Below, in pieces: positions 46,560 to 52,278 of a DNA stretch of 52,505 nt. Position 1 is the first letter of the stretch, and the number at the start of each line of letters is the position of its first letter. The notes below the pieces were generated by a model. The model made no database searches. It saw nothing but the letters and a program-made list of their open reading frames with translations, and was not told the DNA's origin. Source of the stretch: Bacteroidota bacterium (GTDB taxonomy: Bacteria > Bacteroidota > Ignavibacteria > Ignavibacteriales > Ignavibacteriaceae); contig JAKAJV010000055.1 in assembly GCA_021813585.1 (NCBI GenBank), forward strand, positions 1-52,505, read 5' to 3'. The position numbers and the translations under genes were made by a program.

Positions 46560-48020
46560 ATGAAAATTCGTTACCTTTCAATAAACATATTTCTCATACT
46601 CCTTCTGGTTAAAATCCCGGCATTTGCGCAGCAGTTTAACGGTGTGTGGTCTTGCAACTATGCAACCATAGACGACCAGCCAAACAGCATTGGAAGCCGA
46701 TGTATAGATGTCGGAGTAATTAAGGAAAATTCTTTTGTCGCACTTACATACAGCACTAGCTCGGGTGCAAACTATCTTGTCGGATATACCAATGCAGATT
46801 CTATTAATGGAAGAATGGGATACTACGACTACGGCACCGGCATGCATCAACATTGGATGAGCGGATTTGACGATTTGGAAATGACGGGAGCTGCTTCGCT
46901 GGCTGCAACACCGGATTCATTAATTTATGTTGCCAACAACGATCCGCTTAGAAACATACTTGTATTTAAGCTGAGCCAGGATTCCGTTATCTCGACTGAT
47001 TACAGAATTTCAACCGGCTCGGATTCCATCTGGGCAGTAACAGTGGATGGGAACGGAATTGTTTATGTAACTGTTTATAAGGGTATCGGCTCCCCTGCTA
47101 AAATTTTAGTTTTCAACAGCATAGCAAAAGACGACAACTGGGCTGGACTGCATACGCCTACTCCGTTAACTACAATTACTTTACCCGATACCGGAGTTTG
47201 CAGAGGAATTGCAACGAACAGCGACGGCTCGGTAATTTACGTTTCGAATTACCGCACTGAAAAGATCTACTGTTATACCGGCGGCCCTGCTGCTGGGTAT
47301 ACACTATATAACGGATTTAATTTTACGCTGACAGATACTCCAAAAGCAACCGATGGAACTGCATTAAATCCCGGCCCCTGGGGGTTATCGTTTATAAACT
47401 CAAAAAATATTCTTCTAGTTGCCTGTGCTAATAATTTCCAGACAGGTATTGGTTATGAATACGGAAGGATATATGCACTCAACCCTAATACTGGAAGCGT
47501 ACTAGATACTCTGGATTGCGCTAAATGGAATTACGACCAAACCGGCAGTTACAACAATAGGACCGGTGGTACCGCTTCCGGCTACGCATCGCCCTATAAC
47601 GTAGCTTATGATGAGAATTTTCACTTATACATTCAATCAAATTACGGATGGACAGTTGACAAATGGACTTTCTCCGGCACATTACCGACTATTCCAATGA
47701 CAATAACCGGAATTAAAGAACTCGCCGGTAACGTACCTGATCATTTTAATCTTTTACAAAATTATCCTAATCCTTTCAACCCCTCCACAACTATAAGCTA
47801 CTCGGTATTAAAAGAATCAGACGTAACAATTTTAATTTTTAATTCGATAGGACAGTATGTAAAAACTTTAGTTAAAGAAAAGCAGGCTGCGGGAAATTAT
47901 TCGATAAATTTTGAAGGGACACAACTGGCAAGCGGAATTTATTTTTATTCTTTTACTGCTGAACCGGCGGACGGAAGCATGGGATATAAACAGACTAAGA
48001 AAATGATATTGTTAAAATAA
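46560..48020 (+). CDS. Propeller-like secreted protein with T9SS sorting domain
   Basis: This 486-aa protein starts at MKIRYLSINIFL, fixed by aggagg seven bases upstream; an in-frame ATG at 46512 would precede the signal peptide by 16 residues. Signal peptide ends at PAFAQ. The ~380-residue body has repeated strand patterns (SLAATPDSLIYVANND, AVTVDGNGIVYVTVYKG, GIATNSDGSVIYVSNY) like an NHL/lactonase propeller. The end is a T9SS domain (QNYPNPFNPST ... TKKMILLK). It is the only large plus-strand gene, divergent from the two-component genes. Probably a surface protein, possibly controlled by the adjacent LytTR regulator. Confidence 0.82.
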   Translation: MKIRYLSINIFLILLLVKIPAFAQQFNGVWSCNYATIDDQPNSIGSRCIDVGVIKENSFVALTYSTSSGANYLVGYTNADSINGRMGYYDYGTGMHQHWMSGFDDLEMTGAASLAATPDSLIYVANNDPLRNILVFKLSQDSVISTDYRISTGSDSIWAVTVDGNGIVYVTVYKGIGSPAKILVFNSIAKDDNWAGLHTPTPLTTITLPDTGVCRGIATNSDGSVIYVSNYRTEKIYCYTGGPAAGYTLYNGFNFTLTDTPKATDGTALNPGPWGLSFINSKNILLVACANNFQTGIGYEYGRIYALNPNTGSVLDTLDCAKWNYDQTGSYNNRTGGTASGYASPYNVAYDENFHLYIQSNYGWTVDKWTFSGTLPTIPMTITGIKELAGNVPDHFNLLQNYPNPFNPSTTISYSVLKESDVTILIFNSIGQYVKTLVKEKQAAGNYSINFEGTQLASGIYFYSFTAEPADGSMGYKQTKKMILLK

Positions 48021-48029
48021 CGACATTTG

Positions 48030-48075
48030 GCACCTCAGAAATAAGTAAATTTCAAAAAAAAAAAATCTGAGGTGC
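48030..48075 (+). terminator. Inverted repeat after the T9SS gene
   Basis: gcacctcaga (48030-48039) and tctgaggtgc (48066-48075) pair perfectly around a 26-nt A-rich loop, 10 bp after the stop codon. The loop is long and the 3' side is A-rich, so it may be an inefficient or bidirectional terminator. Confidence 0.45.
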
Positions 48076-48129
48076 AAAATAAAAAATTCGGTATGAGAGT
48101 TTATTTGAGAATTGGAAAACCTACCTACC

Positions 48130-48248
48130 GAGTCTGTTGCAGAACTATAGAACAGGGATGTCACGGACCATTCCGTGACATGCAAAACCTATAATTCAGT
48201 CACGGTTTTGACCGTGACTGCCCTGCGCTCGAGTTCTGCAACAGACTC
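48130..48248. repeat. Nested inverted-repeat element, copy 3
   Basis: Outer arms gagtctgttgcagaact (48130-48146) and its exact complement (48232-48248) enclose two hairpins: tgtcacgg-accatt-ccgtgaca (48159-48180) and cagtcacggt-tttg-accgtgactg (48197-48220), held together by a caggg/ccctg pair. The plan is the same as in copies 1 and 2, but the inner hairpins use a gtcacgg motif instead of ttccca/ccgc. It lies between the ends of two convergent genes. Confidence 0.83.
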
Positions 48249-48291
48249 TACAATCTGAGCTCTCTCCGAAATTAAGTTCAAGGACGGTATT

Positions 48292-49122
48292 TCAATTTAA
48301 CTTCTGGCAATTACCGCAATAATAAATACTGCCGCCCATGTAATTTTCCTTTTTAATTATTGACCCGCAGTTTGGGCACGGCTTGCCGGCGGTATTTTTA
48401 CTCAGCTTTGTAATATAACCGCCGCAGCTGCCGAACAAATCCTTTTCGGTATCTCTGCCTCCCTTTTCTATCATTTCGAGCAGTACTATTTTTATTGAAT
48501 GAAACAGTCTGTTCTTTTCTTCTTTGCTTAAAGTTTCCAATTTCGTTTTGGGATGAATTTTCGCTTCAAGCAGTATGTCCTGTAAAACGCCGTTGCCAAG
48601 GCCGGGAATTCGCTGCTCGGTAGCAAGCAGAAATTTGGCGCTTTTATTCTGCAAACAAGCTTCGGATATCATATTGCTAAAATATTTTTCGTTAAACTTT
48701 TGCATTACAGGCGACGGCTTTGCTTTTGCAGCCAGATAATATTTATTATCACTTTTACCTTCAATAAAGCAAAGGATACCTCCGTACATTTGCACTGATG
48801 CCGTTAAGAACGCAGAATTATCGAATTCAATCAGCAGCTGGTGTTTCTTTGGAAGTTCATTGCTATCGGAATGGTATTTTATTGATACCCCGTCGCTTAA
48901 TACTATACTCGTGTCATCTACATTTATCTCTACCATGCCTCCAGCACTTAAAGCCTTTTTGAAAAATTTTCCTTTTAATAACGCCTCGTAGTTTTTGGGA
49001 TCCCCGCTGTACCAGGCGAACTTATGAGGTGAATTAGCGGCAATTACTCTTAAGATTTTTCTTCCCTTTAATTTTTTATTTAATTGACCTGCCAGAACAA
49101 CGGCCTCAGGTAATTCAATCAT
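48292..49122 (-). CDS. Fpg/Nei-family DNA glycosylase-like protein lacking Pro2
   Basis: This 276-aa protein starts at MIELPEAVVLAGQL, with aggagg upstream fixing the start. It carries the N-terminal Glu3 of the family, an H2TH region (ISEACLQNKSAKFLLATEQRIPGLGNGVLQDILLEAKIHP) and a C-terminal four-Cys zinc finger (CPNC...YCGNC). Canonical Fpg/Nei enzymes begin M-P-E and use Pro1 of the mature chain as the nucleophile; here that residue is Ile. From recall, a MIE(I/L)PE subgroup exists in Bacteroidota and Firmicutes, so it is a conserved variant rather than a sequencing error. It may bind damaged DNA or use another amine. Convergent with the T9SS gene; unrelated to its neighbours. Confidence 0.85.
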   Translation of the reverse strand: MIELPEAVVLAGQLNKKLKGRKILRVIAANSPHKFAWYSGDPKNYEALLKGKFFKKALSAGGMVEINVDDTSIVLSDGVSIKYHSDSNELPKKHQLLIEFDNSAFLTASVQMYGGILCFIEGKSDNKYYLAAKAKPSPVMQKFNEKYFSNMISEACLQNKSAKFLLATEQRIPGLGNGVLQDILLEAKIHPKTKLETLSKEEKNRLFHSIKIVLLEMIEKGGRDTEKDLFGSCGGYITKLSKNTAGKPCPNCGSIIKKENYMGGSIYYCGNCQKLN

Positions 49123-49244
49123 GTTATCCTCCTTTTAAAATCTAAACACTACTTTTTTATATGTAAATTAAAATTTTGTTTTAAGATTTCCACATCTTTC
49201 TATAGCGGATTTTAAAAAAAATTAGTCATGAGATGAATGAATTC

Positions 49245-49275
49245 TTGCATGGAATAAATAATTGTATTAGTTTTG
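49245..49275 (+). promoter_or_regulatory. Bacteroidota-type promoter of tRNA-Thr
   Basis: TTG at 49245-49247 and TAGTTTTG at 49268-49275 match the Bacteroidota -33/-7 pattern (TTG, ~20 bp, TAnnTTTG). The tRNA starts 13 bp after the -7 box. Confidence 0.65.
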
Positions 49276-49287
49276 GTACTCAAATTT

Positions 49288-49360
49288 GCTGGCGTAGCTC
49301 AGCTGGTAGAGCAGCTGATTTGTAATCAGCCGGTCATTGGTTCGAATCCGATCGCCAGCT
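49288..49360 (+). tRNA. tRNA-Thr (anticodon TGT)
   Basis: This 73-nt cloverleaf has acceptor stem gctggcg (49288-49294) paired with cgccagc (49353-49359) and discriminator t. The D loop is agctggtaga, the anticodon arm gctga-tttgtaa-tcagc with anticodon TGT reads ACA/ACN threonine codons, and the T arm contains ttggttcgaatccga. CCA is not encoded. It marks the border between ordinary genes and the small-gene/structured-RNA region that follows, a frequent integration site type. Confidence 0.96.
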
Positions 49361-49365
49361 CTTGA

Positions 49366-49400
49366 AAAGCTCGATTTTATTTCAAAATCGGGCTTTTTTG
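49366..49400 (+). terminator. Intrinsic terminator of tRNA-Thr
   Basis: agctcgatttt (49368-49378) pairs with aaaatcgggct (49384-49394), with one G-T wobble and a 5-nt loop, followed by a T run (49395-49399). Confidence 0.85.
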
Positions 49401-49434
49401 TTTTTGACTTAATGGAAAGTCTTGTTTATTTAAA

Positions 49435-49463
49435 GTGTGCACTGAGTGTGCAGTAAGTATGCA
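49435..49463. repeat. Three 7-bp direct repeats with 11-bp period
   Basis: gtgtgca (49435), gtgtgca (49446) and gtatgca (49457) recur exactly every 11 bp, about one helical turn. Iteron-like spacing suggests a protein-binding site, placed 75 bp after the tRNA. Confidence 0.5.
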
Positions 49464-49616
49464 CTTTTGCAACTGCTGCTTAATGCTACTGGATATAAAT
49501 TTAATGAATCCATCAGTAAGAAAGTTCAGGGAGAGCTTACCACTAAAACTTAAAAATGAATACATTTGTAATTGTGTTGCTTCCATTAGCTTTTGAACTT
49601 TTTTCATAGTTATAAC

Positions 49617-49829
49617 TTAAATATTTACTTTCTGATCTTCAACGATTTCAAGAATAATTTTGTTAGGGCTATATGTAACTTTAAATTCTTTACCTATTCT
49701 AAACCCGGATTTACCGAGTTTGTAATTTTTAATTTTGATTTGCGGGACCTTTGAATAGTCCCGCTTTGTAGGATGGCTGCTTTCGTAAACTTTCCCCGAT
49801 TGAATCGGGATTTCACTTCGTTCAACATT
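49617..49829 (-). pseudogene. SymE-like toxin reading frame without a start codon
   Basis: The minus-strand frame is open for 70 codons and encodes KVYESSHPTKRDYSKVPQIK followed by a segment with GFRIGKEFKVTYSPNKIIL. This matches the SymE family pattern (VPxIxLxGxWLxxxGFxIG..V.V..G.I.I), an AbrB-like fold RNA-degrading toxin normally held in check by an antisense RNA. No ATG, GTG or TTG occurs in the frame; a stop codon lies at 49830-49832. A perfect palindrome (cccgatt/aatcggg) with the lead-in ttgaacgaa occupies the place where the N-terminus should be. The gene thus looks decapitated by a palindromic repeat, or it is read by frameshift from an overlapping ATG (49827-49829). Family call is from motif only. 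Confidence 0.5.
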
Positions 49830-50022
49830 TTATACCGTCCGGATCTGATTCTTCAAACTTCTTTCCGCAAATTTTACACTGCTTAGTTTGAGCAATTACA
49901 ATATTATGAAGTGAGTTTACGGAATGAGTTTGAGAAATTATTTTAAGATTCTTTTTACAGTCGTGCGGCAGAATCCAGTTTTTTTCTTCGCACTGATCAA
50001 ATAATGTTTTAATTTTATCCAT
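49822..50022 (-). CDS. Small Cys-rich protein (66 aa), zinc-ribbon-like
   Basis: This 66-aa protein ends CKICGKKFEESDPDGIKC, giving a CxxC pair plus a C-terminal Cys; with Cys11 and Cys22 nearer the N-terminus (DQCEEKNWILPHDC) it could bind one or two zinc ions. It overlaps the upstream end of the SymE-like frame by 8 bp. It follows the 55-aa ORF after a strong hairpin (50043-50062). No family recognised; length and composition resemble small DNA- or RNA-binding proteins of mobile elements. Confidence 0.5.
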   Translation of the reverse strand: MDKIKTLFDQCEEKNWILPHDCKKNLKIISQTHSVNSLHNIVIAQTKQCKICGKKFEESDPDGIKC

Positions 50023-50042
50023 TTTATTATTCCGTTTTATAT

Positions 50043-50062
50043 GGGCGGCCTGACGGCCGCCC
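50043..50062 (-). other. GC-rich intercistronic hairpin
   Basis: gggcggcc and ggccgccc pair perfectly over 8 bp around tgac, between the stop of the 55-aa ORF (50068) and the start of the 66-aa gene (50022). No T-run follows, so a processing or attenuation hairpin is more likely than a terminator. Confidence 0.55.
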
Positions 50063-50067
50063 TTGAA

Positions 50068-50235
50068 TTATACCAAATCTGAAAAGTTGAACTGCCTAAG
50101 AAGAAAGTTTACATCTTCCCAGTTTTTTTGAATGCCGATTAAATGATGAAGCACTGCTTGTGCTAAAAGGAAATAACCTTTTTTAATAAGCTGCTTATGA
50201 ATAAGCATAAGCGCCATTTTTTGTTTGATGGCCAT
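50068..50235 (-). CDS. Small helical protein (55 aa), hypothetical
   Basis: A 55-residue frame starts at ATG 50235 with gagg six bases upstream. It is basic at the N-terminus (MAIKQKMALMLIHKQLIKKG) and then amphipathic helical (FLLAQAVLHHLIGIQKNWED, VNFLLRQFN). The start faces the candidate structured RNA across a divergent intergenic stretch of about 50 bp. Its position next to the RNA makes a protein partner conceivable. No family recognised. Confidence 0.5.
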   Translation of the reverse strand: MAIKQKMALMLIHKQLIKKGYFLLAQAVLHHLIGIQKNWEDVNFLLRQFNFSDLV

Positions 50236-50310
50236 GTCAACCTCGCTTTTTAAGTTAGTGTTTAGTTAAGCTTTGCCTGCCGCAGTGGGCGCACTGCTAC
50301 TTGCGCAAAA

Positions 50311-50571
50311 AAATATTTTGCCCGCTTAATTACTTTTCAGCAAAAGGTGGAACAGTTGAGATGATAAGGAAAGGATAACATGAAAATGTAAGGCAAGGGC
50401 AAAGCTGCGTAAAGAAAAAGGGTGAAAGTTTTTGCCGAAGACTATTAAGCGAGATAAAATGTTTGGTAAAAACTTTTGTCCCTTTTTTAGCAGCTTTGTT
50501 TCATATACCCTTGCCCGATTTACTACAAGGAAAAGTTAAGACTAAGCTTGTTTCCAGCGGGCAAAATATTT
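50311..50571 (+). other. 261-nt hairpin of six nested helices
   Basis: Pairs, from outside in: 50311-50326 with 50556-50571 (16 bp perfect, aaatattttgcccgct); 50332-50338 with 50530-50536 (acttttc); 50392-50399 with 50508-50515 (ggcaaggg); 50401-50408 with 50490-50497 (aaagctgc); 50415-50422 with 50480-50487 (aaaaaggg); 50425-50436 with 50465-50476 (12 bp, one G-U). The 28-nt apical loop is 50437-50464. Confidence 0.75.
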
Positions 50572-50656
50572 ACTAACAGTTGCGACGTCAGAAGCAACAA
50601 TCATTATTGGATATATATTTGGATAGAAATGTAAAGGTAAGGTAGTTAATGAGTCA

Positions 50657-51160
50657 GCAGTTATTGACCGAAGGGAAATAGCTGCATTAAAATGACGCTA
50701 AGGCTAAGATATATGAAAGCCTTATTGAGCGAATGGAGTGCTTGACGGCGATAGCCGTCAAGTAAACGGAATGAGCGAAAATATGGCGGAGGAATGATAG
50801 AATATAAAATACTAAGTGATTACTGCTGGTAGGTGTTTACTGAAAGGAAACAGCTACACTAAAAAGACGCTAAGGTTAAGATATATGAAAGCCTTTATGA
50901 CTGAATGAAGTACTTTGACGGCGGTAGCCGGCAAAGAAAGCGGAATGAAGGAATAATGGCGGAGGTTAGACAGAACTATAAATATTAGGTGATGAATTAT
51001 GCTGTTATTGATCCCGAATGCTTTCGGGAGAAATAGCTGCATTCAAAGGACGCAAATGTTGAGATTTATGAGAGCCTTATTGAACGAATGAAGTGTTTGA
51101 CGGCGAAGCCGTCAAATAAACGAAGAGAAACACTTATTGGTATTGAGAAAAAGAAACGGA
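50657..51160 (+). repeat. Three tandem structured ~170-nt repeat units
   Basis: Units begin near 50661, 50836 and 51005 (periods 175 and 169). Each has a closing helix pairing a gttatt-like arm with aatagct (clear in units 1 and 3), then gctgcatt or gctacact, gacgc, an aaggct-agcctt hairpin (units 1 and 2), a gaatgaagt-like box, and a hairpin around gacggc: cttgacggc-gata-gccgtcaag (50741-50762), ctttgacggc-ggta-gccggcaaag (50913-50936, one mismatch), tttgacggc-gaa-gccgtcaaa (51096-51116). Units 1 and 2 also share atggcggagg. Confidence 0.8.
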
Positions 51161-51167
51161 GTAATAA

Positions 51168-51195
51168 AAAAGCTTCCTCGAAAGAGGAAGCTTTT
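51168..51195. terminator. Bidirectional terminator
   Basis: aaaagcttcctc and gaggaagctttt pair over 12 bp around gaaa. On the minus strand it is followed by a T run and lies 25 bp after the DUF6266-like stop; on the plus strand it closes the candidate RNA. Confidence 0.85.
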
Positions 51196-51220
51196 AAGAG
51201 GAAGGAAATAATAACAGAGC

Positions 51221-51907
51221 TTATGCGCTGGCTTTTGGTGAAGTAGCGGAATACTGAACTACTTTACCATCAGCGGTTTTGGAAGCAACACTGAGAAGCA
51301 AAATATTCTTGGTATACTTTGCAGCGATAACCTTATGCTTAGCATCGAAGTCGATCTGGAGATCGTATGCCTGAGTGAAATCGAAGTTGGCGACTTCTTT
51401 GTTAAGTGAAATTAATTGGTAAGGCTCATCGTCCGGGTTAACGGGATCTGTGAAGCATACTATAGCATTAGCAGATAAGCTGACTTCCTCTGCAGAGAAT
51501 ACAGATTCAGTATTCAAGGCAAGAAGTGAAGCGGTGATCTTATCTGCAGCGACTGCAGCAACATCAACCGGGAGACCGAAACCACCAGGGGTGATTATAT
51601 TGTCTACAGTTGGCTTATCAGTACCAGAGTACTGAAAGTTGCTTTTGAAGATTGTATTGTAAACAGACATTCCGGATTCTTTAACTGATTTCCAGATTCC
51701 GGCAAGAGTTGTTAGAGCTAAGACTGCCTGAGCAAGAGCAACGGTGACTGAGAACTTCTGTCTAACTTGAGTAACTGCCGGATCGTAGTTAACGTTAAAG
51801 CTAGAAGGGCGAGCTGCTAAGATGGTTTTACCATCTACGGTACGAGCGGATAGGTTGCCAAGTCTACCGCGCATATTACCGATTACGTTTCCATTTAGGA
51901 TTGCCAT
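51221..51907 (-). CDS. DUF6266-like protein
   Basis: This 228-aa protein starts at MAILNGNVIGNMRGRLGNLS; a longer frame to 51973 adds 22 residues without a ribosome site, while aaaggtg precedes 51907. The opening G-x-x-G-x-x-GN-x-x-A-R with a following strand (KTILAARPSS) and YDPAVTQVRQKFSVTVALAQ recalls DUF6266 proteins of Bacteroidota (start of the type MGxI..GILGGFSGKVGxVVG). The C-terminal half is beta-rich (FTQAYDLQIDFDAKHKVIAA). Function of the family is unknown. No signal peptide, so cytoplasmic or part of a particle. Three 11-bp-spaced repeats lie ~150 bp upstream. Confidence 0.6.
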   Translation of the reverse strand: MAILNGNVIGNMRGRLGNLSARTVDGKTILAARPSSFNVNYDPAVTQVRQKFSVTVALAQAVLALTTLAGIWKSVKESGMSVYNTIFKSNFQYSGTDKPTVDNIITPGGFGLPVDVAAVAADKITASLLALNTESVFSAEEVSLSANAIVCFTDPVNPDDEPYQLISLNKEVANFDFTQAYDLQIDFDAKHKVIAAKYTKNILLLSVASKTADGKVVQYSATSPKASA

Positions 51908-52278
51908 AATGACACCTTTAAGTTTTGTGAAAGAATACGGTGCAATAATATTTGGTATTCCGAAGGAATTCACTGTAAAGATGGGAAAGCGTTTGTATTG
52001 GCGAATTACTATTGTTGATTTATAAAATCTAAGTACTTAAAGGAAGCCGGTTTGAGGCTTGGCAGAGGCTTGTTAGAGGCTTGTTAGGAAGTAAGTAGTT
52101 TTGTGGTTTGCTGTGTGTGGTTGAAAGGTGGATGAATAAGTAAAATGACAGCAGCAAATAGACATTGATGAGATAAGAGTTCAAAAAAAAAATTCACCGG
52201 TACATTTGTAGCATATCTATAATATTTCTCAAAAAATTCTTTTATGATAACTTGGTTGGCGTATAAAAAATAATATAG
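51908..52278. other. 371-bp intergenic gap upstream of the DUF6266-like gene
   Basis: The gap holds the minus-strand promoter region of the DUF6266-like gene and the three direct repeats at 52054-52083. Near 52265-52288 an A/T-only inverted repeat (aaaaaataa/ttatttttt) abuts the HTH gene stop and may end its transcript. The rest is A-rich with no frame I can support. Confidence 0.5.
52054..52083. repeat. Three 8-bp direct repeats with 11-bp period
   Basis: gaggcttg occurs at 52054, 52065 and 52076, spaced exactly 11 bp. The position, about 150 bp upstream of the DUF6266-like start, fits a regulator operator; the period equals that of the unrelated repeats at 49435. Confidence 0.6.

Larger units (their letters stand above)
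50283..51195 (+). ncRNA. Candidate large structured noncoding RNA (~0.9 kb)
   Basis: No credible protein is encoded here on either strand, yet the stretch is packed with helices. It opens with cagtg-ggcg-cactg (50283-50296), then a 261-nt nested hairpin (50311-50571), then three related ~170-nt units, and closes with a 12-bp hairpin with a GAAA loop (51168-51195). T-G pairs that would be A-C mismatches on the minus strand occur in at least four helices, favouring plus-strand transcription. It is divergent from the 55-aa ORF and convergent with the DUF6266-like gene, so its borders coincide with gene borders. A weak promoter-like taagctttg lies at about 50267-50275. Size and placement by a tRNA recall GOLLD/ROOL-type RNAs, but I see no proof of membership. 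Confidence 0.6.

Noticed and set aside
49377-49607. A 76-residue minus-strand frame between the SymE-like frame and the tRNA
   Set aside because: It runs through the tRNA terminator and the 11-bp repeats and has no family resemblance; its ATG near the SymE-like stop is suggestive but not enough.
50657-51160. Tandem repeats as a CRISPR array
   Set aside because: Units are ~170 nt, diverged, and contain no short identical repeats with unique spacers; no cas genes are nearby.
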